Assembly: GCA_017645275.1 (NCBI GenBank) | Contig: JAGCPH010000011.1 | Coordinates: 1-64,000, forward strand | Direction of reading: 5' to 3' | Length of the DNA: 64,000 nucleotides | From: Bacteroidales bacterium | Lineage (GTDB): Bacteria > Bacteroidota > Bacteroidia > Bacteroidales > F082 | In this document: positions 56,271 through 64,000 of the stretch, piece by piece | How positions within the stretch are numbered: position 1 is the stretch's first letter | Layout of the letters: every line of letters begins with the position of its first letter | Translations under genes and position numbers: made by a program | The notes under the pieces: model-generated | The model's input: the letters and a program-made list of their open reading frames with translations, nothing else | The model's database searches: none | Told to the model about the DNA's origin: nothing

Positions 56271-59200
56271 ATGAAGAAATTTCAACTCAAAAAGCTCGCA
56301 ATGGCATTGGTAGTCATTATGTTTGGCTTCCAGGCTTTTGCTCAAGGCCGTATCGACCTTGCACCTAAGGGAGTGAGATCGACAGAGGCACAGAATGTGA
56401 CAATGGGCGGTTTCACCGCATCATTCTCATTCAACAGCATCGAGAGTGAGCTTGTCTCAACAGAAAGAGGCAACTTCTCAATCATCAACATGGGCAACTC
56501 AGTTGCTGCTGGTAACATCGGTGACCCACAGGTCCCGGTCAACCGTGAGCTCATCGCTGTCCCATTTGGCGCAACACCAGTTGTTACAGTGAAAAACTAC
56601 ACAGTTAATGAGTACAACCTCGCTGACTATGGCATTGAGAAACTTTATCCAATGCAGGCTTCAGTGAGCAAGAGCGAAAAAGATCCTAAGTTTGTTTACA
56701 ACGAGGCAGCTTATGCAGCTAAAGGTTACAACGAGGAACTTCCACTCGCTATGGTTACAGTTATGGGAACTATGCGTGGTGTCCAGATTGGCGCTCTCCA
56801 GCTCAACGCTGTGAGATACGATGCATCAGCAAACACCATCCGTGTTTACAACGACATCGATATTGAAGTGACATTTGAAAACGCTGACATGGCATTGACC
56901 GAGCAGACATTGGTCAATACTTACAGCCCTTACTTCAGAACAGCTTATTCAGCATTGTTCAACAACAGAGCTATCACAGACATCTACGATGAGCACCCTG
57001 ACCTATGGGCTACACCAGTGAGAGTTTTGGTTGTCGCTAACCGTATGTTTGAAGCCGCTATGGAACCATGGCTCACATGGAAGACAGAAAAAGGTTTCAT
57101 CATGGATGTTAACTACACAGACGAGATTGGTACATCAGCCTCAGCTATCAAGACCTTCATCACCAACAAATATAATGAAGGTGTTGCTGCAGGTCAGACC
57201 CCTACATTCCTCATCATCGTTGGTGACAACGGTCAGGTTCCTGCATCACAGACAGGTTCAGCATCACACTGCGTGACAGACCTTTATTACTATGCGGTTT
57301 CTGGCGGTGCTAGCGACTACTTCGCAGATATGTACCACAGCCGTTTCACATGCGAGACAGTTGCTGAATTTGAGATTGTCCGCGACAAATCTTTGATGTA
57401 TGAACAGTACACAATGCCAGATCCATCATATCTGAGCGACGTTCTTCTCATTGCAGGTTGGGATTCAAGCTGGAACCCGAAAGATGGAAAACCTACCATC
57501 CAGTATGCAATGAACTACTACTACAATGCTGAACACGGCTTCAATACAGTTTACAACTGGCTCGAACAGCCTTACACTGGCTGCTATCAGCCAATGAACT
57601 ATGGCGTCAACTTCGTGAACTACACTGCTCACGGCAGCAACACCAGCTGGTCAGACCCTTATTTCGCCAACAGCGATATCAACTCATTGACAAACCAGGA
57701 CAAGTACTTCTTGGCAATGGGTAACTGCTGCCAGGCTGCTGACTGGGGTATCTCGGGCAAGTGCTTCGGCGAGGCATTCATCTTGGCTCCTAACAAAGGT
57801 GCTTACGCATACATTGGCTCATGCCCAAGTTCATACTGGTATGAGGACTACTACTTCGCAGTAGGTGCAACAAACACATTCTATGCAATGCCTACATACG
57901 AAGAGTCTTCAATGGGTTGCTACGACTCACAATTCCGTGATGACTTCAACAGCATATCATCTATCCCATTTGTTGGTAACCTCGCTGTTGCTTATTCACA
58001 CGCCAACGGTTATCAGGGCAGTGTGTCAGACCAGTACTACTGGGAGTCATACCATGTCCTCGGTGACGGTTCTATCTGCCCATTCCATGTAAATCCAGAG
58101 GCTAACACTGTCAACCACCTTCCAACTCTTCCTATCGGTATGGACTTCTACACAGTGTCAGCTGATCCAGGTTCATACGTCGGTATTTCAAAGGACGGTG
58201 TCCTCTACGGCGCTGGCGAAATCGGTGAAGAAGGCACAGCCGACATTCCGATTACTCCTATTACATCAGGCGGTATGGCCAAGATCGTTGTGACACATCC
58301 ACAGCGTCAGCCATACGTTGCTGAGGTTCCAGCTGCAGCAATGACAGGTGCTTACGTCGCTGTTGACAATTATGAAATGAATGCTCCTCAGGCTGACTAT
58401 GGCGAGACAATCGACATGGACATCACCGTGAAGAACGTCGGTACAGTGGCAGCAAGCAACATCACAGCAACACTCACAACTGAGTGCGAATATGTTGAGA
58501 TCCTTGCTGGTTCAGGCTCAGTGGCAAGCTTGGATCCAGACCAGATGGCAACAATGGAAGGCTTCCAGTTTGCAGTTGCAGAGAATGTTCCTGATAAGAC
58601 CAAGGCACAGTTAATCCTTTCAGTGACTGACGGCACAGACGTGTGGGATGCTACAATCACCATCACACTCCACGCTCCAGTTCTTGAGTTTGAAGCAATC
58701 AACCAGACAGAAAGCAATGTGACATTCACATTCAAGAACGCCGGTACAGCTGCATTCTATGGCGGTACTTTGGAACTTACAAGCTGCTCACCAGACCTCG
58801 TGTTCAATCCTGAGACATTGGTTGTTGACGATGTTGTCCCTGGTGGCGAATCACTCGATATCATAACAGAATACACCGTTGATCCAAGTGTTGAGCTTGG
58901 TACAACATTCGAGGTTGCATACGACTTCACAACAGGTCTCTTCGAGATTGAAGATATCTTCGTGTTGAACTATGGTGATATCATGGAAGACTTCGAGTCT
59001 GGCACATGGGGTGAAAACTGGACACAGAGTTCACAATATGCATGGACAATCACAGCTGGTGGTATGAAAGGCAATTGCGCCAAGTCATCAAACAATGGCG
59101 TACACAGCTCAGAAGGCTACTGCGTGTTGACAGTCGATGTGCTCGCAGCAGGTGAGTTGACATTCATGTACAAGGTGTCATCAGAGAACAACTATGACAA

Positions 59201-59885
59201 ACTCCACTTCTATATGGACAACCAGGAGAAGGGTACATGGTCAGGTGAAGTGAGCTGGACACAGTTTACACAGCCTGTTACAGTCGGTCAGCACACATTC
59301 AAATGGAGCTACACCAAGGACAGCTCAGTGAACAGCGGTGACGACTGCGGTTACATTGACGACATCAAGTTCCCACCAACCAACGTCATCACATTCATCG
59401 CTCCAGCAACAGACCTCGTGGCAGCAATTGACGGACACGATGTGAGACTCTCATGGACAGCATCAGCCGATGCAGTGTCATATGTTGTGAAACGTGACGG
59501 CGAGCAGATCGCATCAGTTACAGAAACAGAATGCACAGACTACCTCGAAGAGACAGGTGTTTACAAATATTCAGTGTATGCTGTCGATGCCAACGGCGCT
59601 ATGGCAGCTCCTGTTTCAGCATTCGTTGAAGTGAACTACGACGGTGTCGGCGAAGCTCAGGAAGTTGCAGTCAACGTATATCCAAACCCAGCAAACGGTG
59701 TTTTGAATATCGTCACAAATGCTAACAACTATGAGTATCAGATTATCAACAGCGTTGGTCAGGTCGTCATGAGCGGCAACGCTAACGGCAGAACAGCACT
59801 CAACGTTGAAAGTCTGAACGGTGTTTACTTCTTGAGAATCATTGCTGATGGTGATGTTGTCGTAAGAAAAGTCACTGTTAAGTAA
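56271..59885 (+). CDS. C25 (gingipain-like) cysteine peptidase, T9SS-exported, copy 1
   Basis: A 1204-residue secreted protein. Parts: signal peptide (to FAQG); propeptide-like region to about 235; C25 catalytic domain from TPVRVLVVANRMFEAAMEPWLTWKTEKGF with the catalytic histidine in VNYTAHGSNTSW (His454) and the cysteine in LAMGNCCQAADWG (about Cys486); CARDB-like beta domains; a MAM/choice-of-anchor domain (IMEDFESGTWGENW ... CGYIDDIKFPPTN); a fibronectin-like domain; and a type A sorting domain (VNVYPNPANGVLNIV ... RKVTVK). Gingipains degrade host or dietary proteins at the surface. Its C-terminal 400 residues are nearly the same as in copy 2, pointing to duplication with later homogenisation. 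Confidence 0.88.
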   Translation: MKKFQLKKLAMALVVIMFGFQAFAQGRIDLAPKGVRSTEAQNVTMGGFTASFSFNSIESELVSTERGNFSIINMGNSVAAGNIGDPQVPVNRELIAVPFGATPVVTVKNYTVNEYNLADYGIEKLYPMQASVSKSEKDPKFVYNEAAYAAKGYNEELPLAMVTVMGTMRGVQIGALQLNAVRYDASANTIRVYNDIDIEVTFENADMALTEQTLVNTYSPYFRTAYSALFNNRAITDIYDEHPDLWATPVRVLVVANRMFEAAMEPWLTWKTEKGFIMDVNYTDEIGTSASAIKTFITNKYNEGVAAGQTPTFLIIVGDNGQVPASQTGSASHCVTDLYYYAVSGGASDYFADMYHSRFTCETVAEFEIVRDKSLMYEQYTMPDPSYLSDVLLIAGWDSSWNPKDGKPTIQYAMNYYYNAEHGFNTVYNWLEQPYTGCYQPMNYGVNFVNYTAHGSNTSWSDPYFANSDINSLTNQDKYFLAMGNCCQAADWGISGKCFGEAFILAPNKGAYAYIGSCPSSYWYEDYYFAVGATNTFYAMPTYEESSMGCYDSQFRDDFNSISSIPFVGNLAVAYSHANGYQGSVSDQYYWESYHVLGDGSICPFHVNPEANTVNHLPTLPIGMDFYTVSADPGSYVGISKDGVLYGAGEIGEEGTADIPITPITSGGMAKIVVTHPQRQPYVAEVPAAAMTGAYVAVDNYEMNAPQADYGETIDMDITVKNVGTVAASNITATLTTECEYVEILAGSGSVASLDPDQMATMEGFQFAVAENVPDKTKAQLILSVTDGTDVWDATITITLHAPVLEFEAINQTESNVTFTFKNAGTAAFYGGTLELTSCSPDLVFNPETLVVDDVVPGGESLDIITEYTVDPSVELGTTFEVAYDFTTGLFEIEDIFVLNYGDIMEDFESGTWGENWTQSSQYAWTITAGGMKGNCAKSSNNGVHSSEGYCVLTVDVLAAGELTFMYKVSSENNYDKLHFYMDNQEKGTWSGEVSWTQFTQPVTVGQHTFKWSYTKDSSVNSGDDCGYIDDIKFPPTNVITFIAPATDLVAAIDGHDVRLSWTASADAVSYVVKRDGEQIASVTETECTDYLEETGVYKYSVYAVDANGAMAAPVSAFVEVNYDGVGEAQEVAVNVYPNPANGVLNIVTNANNYEYQIINSVGQVVMSGNANGRTALNVESLNGVYFLRIIADGDVVVRKVTVK

Positions 59886-59905
59886 AGATTTTTTCAAAAA
59901 AAATT

Positions 59906-59939
59906 AAGGATGTCGGTTCACGGCATCCTTTTTTTTTGT
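59906..59939 (+). terminator. Intrinsic terminator after C25 copy 1
   Basis: AAGGATGTCG, loop GTTCA, CGGCATCCTT, T-run; ten-pair stem with one G-U pair. Confidence 0.9.
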
Positions 59940-59946
59940 ACTTTTG
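59939..59946 (+). promoter_or_regulatory. Bacteroidota -7 promoter element
   Basis: TACTTTTG followed by CG. It begins at the end of the terminator T-run, 65 bases before copy 2. Confidence 0.55.
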
Positions 59947-60010
59947 CGAACTATTAATACTAATAAGGTGTAAAACTGATTATTAATTATTAAACCATTT
60001 AATAAAAAAC

Positions 60011-63000
60011 ATGAGAAAAACATCATTACTAACAGCTTTGTTCCTGTTGTTCTCATTTATGGGATTCGCACAGGAATGGCATGGAATCACAAGTGATTCT
60101 CCAAAAGCAATGAAGAAAACTTTGGTTTCTTCGACAGAAAACGAAATCGTTGTTGAGGTTAACCTTGACGGTTTCTACACACAGAATGTGACAACTCCTA
60201 ACGGCAAGCAGACCGTGGTGAGTGTCGATAAGATGGCTCTCGAGCTTGAGGCCGGAGCACCACAGCTTCCATACGAGGTCGTGCCAGTTATCATTGGTGA
60301 CATGGCAGAGATGAAGGTTGCTGTCGTTAATTCAAACTATGTTGATTATGAGAATGTTGAGGTGGCTCCTTCAAAGGGTAACTTCAGCCGTAAGATCAAT
60401 CCTGATGATGTTCCTTACACCTATGGTGAGATGTATTCACAGGATGCATTCTGGCCGGCAACACAGGCTACACTTGACGCTCCTTACATCATCAGAGACT
60501 TCCGCGGCCAGAACATCGTGGTTCGTCCATTCGCTTACAACCCTGTGACAAAGACATTGCGTGTTTACACCAACATGACAATTGCCATGACCAAGGTCAG
60601 CGACAACGGTGAGAACCAGAAGGCTACCCGCAGAAGCAACACAATCAAAGTCAATCCGGAACAGAAGGCACAGTACGACCGTCGTTTCATCAACTTCGAA
60701 AATGCACAGTCAAGATATCCTTTTGTTGAGGATGACGGCGAGATGCTTATCATCTGCGCAGACCAGTTTATGGCCGGCATGCAGCCATTGGTTGATTGGA
60801 AGAACCAGTCAGGCCGTCCAACAACATTGGTTAGCGTGACAACAGCAGGTGGCAACAACGACAACGCTATCAAGAGCTACATCACCAACATGTACAACGA
60901 CACAAACCACAACCTCGTTTATGTGTTGTTCGTTGGCGACTATGAGCATATCACACCACATGCTTTGAGCGGTGAGCGTTCAGACAACTGGTTCGGCCAG
61001 GTTGAAGGTTCAGACCACTATCCGGAGATCTTCGTCGGCCGTTTCTCAGTGCAGAACGACAATGATGTGGCAACACAGGTTGAAAGAACAATTTACTACG
61101 AGCGTGACCTTCAGGCCGATGTTACTTGGGGTGACAAAGGTATGGGTATCGGTTATTACGGCGCAGGTAGCGGTCACTATGGTGAAGACGACTATTATCA
61201 CATTGACCTTATCCGCGACACTTTGTTGCACTATACTTACACACAGGTTACAGAGCATCACGGCGGTTCAGGTGGCGATGCTACACAGACAACTATCAGC
61301 GCTACCATCAACGAAGGTATTGGTATCATCAACTACTGCAACCATGGTAGCTGGAGCGGCTGGGGCGTAGCAGACTACAGCGTCAGCAATGTCAATGCTT
61401 TGACAAATGACTACATGCTTCCTATCGTTTGGTCGGTGGCTTGCAACGTGGGTCAGTTTGACTATAACACATGCTTCGGTGAAGCTTGGATGCGTGCAAC
61501 CAATAACGCATCAGGTGTTCCTACAGGAGCTATCGGCGGTATGTTCTCATGGGAGTCACAGCCTTGGGTTCCACCAATGTACGGTCAGGACGAGATGGTT
61601 GACATCTTGACAGGATGGCGCAGCGCCGACCAGTTCAACCACACCTTGGCAGGTGCCTCATTGAACGGTAACATGGATGTTATCGACAAGGGTAGCGATA
61701 CCAAGTGCCACGACACATGGATTCTCTATGGCGACCCGTCATTGATGGTTCGTACAACCAACCCTACAGATATGGGCCTTTCAGCATCACCATCAGTGTT
61801 GATGCTCGGCATGACAGAACTCGAACTCACAGCTGATGCAGAATATGCTATCGCTTCATTGACAATGGACGGCGAAGTTATCGCAACAACTAAGATTATC
61901 AACGGTCAGGGTACAATGACATTCCCAGCTTTGACAACTCCAGGCGTAGCAAATCTCGTTGTTCTCGGTTACAACAAAGTGACATATGTGGGTCAGATGG
62001 AAATTGTTCCTGCAGAAGGCGCTTACATTACAGTTAACAGCTATGAGATGAATGTCCCTCAGGCTAACTATGGCGAGACTGTCGACATGTCACTCAATGT
62101 TAAGAATGTCGGTGTTGAGATTGCAAACAACGTTACCGTTACACTTTCAACAGAAAGCGAATATATAGACATCACTTCAGCTGAAGGCACAATCGCCACA
62201 ATCAATCCTGATCAGGTTTTGACAGTGGAAGGCTTCCAGTTTACAGTCGCAAACGATGTGCCAGACGGAACAAAAGAACAGATCGACGTCACTATCACTG
62301 ACGGAACAAATGTTTGGATGGGTAAAGTGTTTGTAGAGCTTCACGCACCAATACTTCAGATGGCAGGTCTTTTGGTTAATGACAATAACGTGGAATTCAC
62401 ATTCGCTAACGTTGGTACAGCTCCATTCTACGGCGCTACATTGAGCATTACAAGCTGCTCACCTGATTTGGTATTCAACCCAGAGACAGTGACTGTCAGT
62501 GAAGCTGTTGCTGGTGGTGAGTCAATCACATTGTCAGCAGATTACACTGTCGCTACAACAGTTGAGCCTGGTACAACATTCGAGGTGGCCTACACATTCA
62601 ATACAGGACTCTTCGAGATTCAGGACATCTTCGTGTTGAGCTATGGCGCTATCATGGAAGACTTTGAGTCAGGCGTTTGGGGTGCTGACTGGACACAGAG
62701 TTCACAATATGCATGGAATATCACCAATGGCGGCACAAAAGGCACAAAGTGCGCTACATCATCTAACAACGGTGTACACAACTCAGAAGGCTACTGCGTG
62801 TTGACAGTCGAAGTGCTCGCAGCAGGTGATTTGACATTCATGTACAAAGTGTCATCAGAGAACAACTACGATAAACTTCACTTCTACATGGACAACCAGG
62901 AGAAGGGTACATGGTCAGGCACAGTTGACTGGACACAGTTTACACAGCCTGTGACAGCTGGTCAGCACACATTCAAGTGGAGCTACACCAAGGACAGCTC

Positions 63001-63547
63001 GGTGAGCAGCGGCGAAGACTGCGCATGGATCGACGACATCCTCTTCCCACCAACCAACGTCATCACATTCTTGGCTCCAGCTACAAACCTCGAGGCAACA
63101 GTTGACGGTGGCAATGTCAATCTCACATGGGATGCATCAGCTGATGCAGACAAGTACATTGTGAAACGTGACGGTGAGATTGTTGGAGAGACAGTCGCAA
63201 CAACATTGAGCGATGTTCTTCCACAAGATGGCATTTACACATACGCAGTGTTTGCAGCAAAGAACGATGGTCAGATGTCAACACCTGTCACAGTGACTAT
63301 CGAGGCTTCATTTGACGGAGTCATCGAGGCACAGGCAAGCATAGTTAAGGTATATCCAAATCCTGCTAACGATGTCTTGAATATTGTGACAACTGGTAAC
63401 GTTGAATATCAGCTCATCAACAGCGTCGGTCAGGTGGTTATGAGCGGCAACGTTGATGGCAGCGCACGCATCAACGTGAGCGGTCTCAATAGCGGTGTTT
63501 ACTTCTTGAAAGTCAACGCTGACATCCAGAAAGTCGTTATCAAATAA
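60011..63547 (+). CDS. C25 (gingipain-like) cysteine peptidase, T9SS-exported, copy 2
   Basis: A 1178-residue paralogue of copy 1. Signal peptide (to GFAQ), propeptide-like region (VVEVNLDGFYTQNVTTPNGKQ ... to about 245), C25 domain from MLIICADQFMAGMQPLVDWKNQSGRPT with the histidine in IINYCNHGSWSGWG (His445) and the cysteine in WSVACNVGQFDYNTCFGEAW (Cys478), then the same C-terminal series as copy 1 (SSQYAWNITNGGTKG, SYTKDSSVSSGEDCAWIDDI, fibronectin-like, sorting domain YPNPANDVLNIV ... QKVVIK). The catalytic half is much more diverged from copy 1 than the C-terminal half. It has its own promoter and terminator. Confidence 0.88.
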   Translation: MRKTSLLTALFLLFSFMGFAQEWHGITSDSPKAMKKTLVSSTENEIVVEVNLDGFYTQNVTTPNGKQTVVSVDKMALELEAGAPQLPYEVVPVIIGDMAEMKVAVVNSNYVDYENVEVAPSKGNFSRKINPDDVPYTYGEMYSQDAFWPATQATLDAPYIIRDFRGQNIVVRPFAYNPVTKTLRVYTNMTIAMTKVSDNGENQKATRRSNTIKVNPEQKAQYDRRFINFENAQSRYPFVEDDGEMLIICADQFMAGMQPLVDWKNQSGRPTTLVSVTTAGGNNDNAIKSYITNMYNDTNHNLVYVLFVGDYEHITPHALSGERSDNWFGQVEGSDHYPEIFVGRFSVQNDNDVATQVERTIYYERDLQADVTWGDKGMGIGYYGAGSGHYGEDDYYHIDLIRDTLLHYTYTQVTEHHGGSGGDATQTTISATINEGIGIINYCNHGSWSGWGVADYSVSNVNALTNDYMLPIVWSVACNVGQFDYNTCFGEAWMRATNNASGVPTGAIGGMFSWESQPWVPPMYGQDEMVDILTGWRSADQFNHTLAGASLNGNMDVIDKGSDTKCHDTWILYGDPSLMVRTTNPTDMGLSASPSVLMLGMTELELTADAEYAIASLTMDGEVIATTKIINGQGTMTFPALTTPGVANLVVLGYNKVTYVGQMEIVPAEGAYITVNSYEMNVPQANYGETVDMSLNVKNVGVEIANNVTVTLSTESEYIDITSAEGTIATINPDQVLTVEGFQFTVANDVPDGTKEQIDVTITDGTNVWMGKVFVELHAPILQMAGLLVNDNNVEFTFANVGTAPFYGATLSITSCSPDLVFNPETVTVSEAVAGGESITLSADYTVATTVEPGTTFEVAYTFNTGLFEIQDIFVLSYGAIMEDFESGVWGADWTQSSQYAWNITNGGTKGTKCATSSNNGVHNSEGYCVLTVEVLAAGDLTFMYKVSSENNYDKLHFYMDNQEKGTWSGTVDWTQFTQPVTAGQHTFKWSYTKDSSVSSGEDCAWIDDILFPPTNVITFLAPATNLEATVDGGNVNLTWDASADADKYIVKRDGEIVGETVATTLSDVLPQDGIYTYAVFAAKNDGQMSTPVTVTIEASFDGVIEAQASIVKVYPNPANDVLNIVTTGNVEYQLINSVGQVVMSGNVDGSARINVSGLNSGVYFLKVNADIQKVVIK

Positions 63548-63568
63548 CTGATTTTTTGAAAAAATATG

Positions 63569-63598
63569 AAGGACGTCGGTTGCGGCGTCCTTTTTTTT
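63569..63598 (+). terminator. Intrinsic terminator after C25 copy 2
   Basis: AAGGACGTCG, loop, CGGCGTCCTT, T-run; nearly the same hairpin as after copy 1, so it was duplicated with the gene. Confidence 0.9.
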
Positions 63599-63600
63599 AT

Positions 63601-63608
63601 TATCTTTG
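63601..63608 (+). promoter_or_regulatory. Bacteroidota -7 promoter element
   Basis: TATCTTTG followed by CA, 16 bases before the third C25-like gene. Confidence 0.6.
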
Positions 63609-63624
63609 CAAAAAATTATGTACC

Positions 63625-64000
63625 ATGAAAAAACTATTAGTATTAGTTATTGGATTGATGTTCATGCAGTTAGCGTTTGCACAGGAATGGAACGCCCAAC
63701 TCGTTTCATCAACGGATAAAGAGATCGTGGTTGAACTCAATGTCAATGGATTCAACACAAACACAGTGACCACACCTAACGGTGACGCGGTCGTGATTAC
63801 AAACAAAAAGATGATGCTTCTGGCACAGGCTGGCGAGCCTAACGTGCCGAGTGCAGTGATTCCTGCTGTGGTGGGTGACAATGCCCTAATGGCGGTGGAA
63901 GTCGTTGATGCTCAGTATGTTGACTACCAGAATGTTGAGGTTGCACCTTCGAAAGGCGACTTCCCAAGAAGTATCGACCCAGAGGATGTGCCTTACACCT
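63625..64000 (+). CDS. C25-like secreted peptidase, copy 3, N-terminal part only
   Basis: A frame from the ATG at 63625 to the window end (125 complete codons). It begins with a signal peptide (MKKLLVLVIGLMFMQLAFAQ) and continues with a propeptide-like region close to copy 2: KEIVVELNVNGFNTNTVTTPNG, VDYQNVEVAPSKGDFPRSIDPEDVPYT match the copy 2 segments NEIVVEVNLDGFYTQNVTTPNG and VDYENVEVAPSKGNFSRKINPDDVPYT. It is therefore very likely a third tandem C25 peptidase; the catalytic part is outside the window. Confidence 0.8.
   Translation, partial: MKKLLVLVIGLMFMQLAFAQEWNAQLVSSTDKEIVVELNVNGFNTNTVTTPNGDAVVITNKKMMLLAQAGEPNVPSAVIPAVVGDNALMAVEVVDAQYVDYQNVEVAPSKGDFPRSIDPEDVPYT

Overview
The window looks like a chromosomal segment of an anaerobic Bacteroidales bacterium (Bacteroidota), probably gut- or rumen-associated; I cannot place it more finely from sequence alone. 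The support is the Bacteroidota promoter hexamer/octamer TAnnTTTG in front of many genes, weak Shine-Dalgarno sites, secreted proteins with type IX secretion (T9SS) C-terminal sorting domains, gingipain-like C25 peptidases, a TonB-dependent receptor with a carboxypeptidase-regulatory-like domain, oxygen-sensitive nrdD/nrdG and indolepyruvate:ferredoxin oxidoreductase. No rRNA, tRNA, CRISPR array, prophage or complete insertion sequence was seen.

Layout. 1-4.1 kb (minus): partial lipoprotein, a phosphate-selective-type porin and two tandem secreted C1 cysteine peptidases. 4.2-9.7 kb: cysteate synthase homologue, then (minus) a T9SS protein with a thioredoxin-like CGPC domain and an oxaloacetate-decarboxylase-alpha-like protein that lacks the biotin lysine motif. 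9.8-14 kb: M20 amidohydrolase, nucleosidase, YgiQ radical SAM protein, RecX. 14.2-18.5 kb: prfB with its programmed +1 frameshift, CstA, a DPARR methyltransferase and a nucleoside-deoxyribosyltransferase-like protein. 18.5-20.7 kb: accessory patch with two toxin-antitoxin-like modules. 20.8-25.4 kb: hisS-hutH, two membrane proteins, a cytidylate-kinase-like protein. 25.6-30 kb: nrdD-nrdG followed by GlsA/GlsB-like acyltransferases. 30.3-36.6 kb: hemerythrin + LuxR regulator, T9SS YCF48-like protein, M23 lipoprotein, iorA/iorB. 36.7-40.5 kb: fused OlsF-like acyltransferase, PspC and LiaF-like proteins, DnaJ-family co-chaperone. 40.5-50.1 kb: TonB receptor, S9 peptidase, GH13 amylase, branching enzyme, two outer-membrane beta-barrels. 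50.2-56.1 kb: SlyD, VWA membrane protein, GT9, TsaC, S41 peptidase. 56.2-64 kb: tandem array of three C25-type secreted peptidases, the last cut by the window end.

Themes. (i) Export and extracellular proteolysis: C1, S9, S41, M23 and C25 enzymes plus several T9SS cargo proteins. (ii) Amino-acid-lipid chemistry: separate O- and N-acyltransferases (GlsA/GlsB type), a fused OlsF-type enzyme, and a cysteate synthase that could supply a sulfonated head group. (iii) Glycogen/alpha-glucan metabolism. (iv) Anaerobic metabolism.

The most unusual signal is in the repeats. Three palindromic repeat families occur both between genes and in frame inside unrelated genes (methyltransferase, M20 amidohydrolase, VWA protein, S9 peptidase), adding short peptide inserts such as VETRHGTSLQ. 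In addition, a set of tracts with different units but a shared 7-nt period sits at gene 3' ends and supplies the stop codon of at least six genes. A third candidate is a probable antitoxin whose reading frame stops exactly at a U UUU UUA slippery heptamer and continues in the -1 frame.
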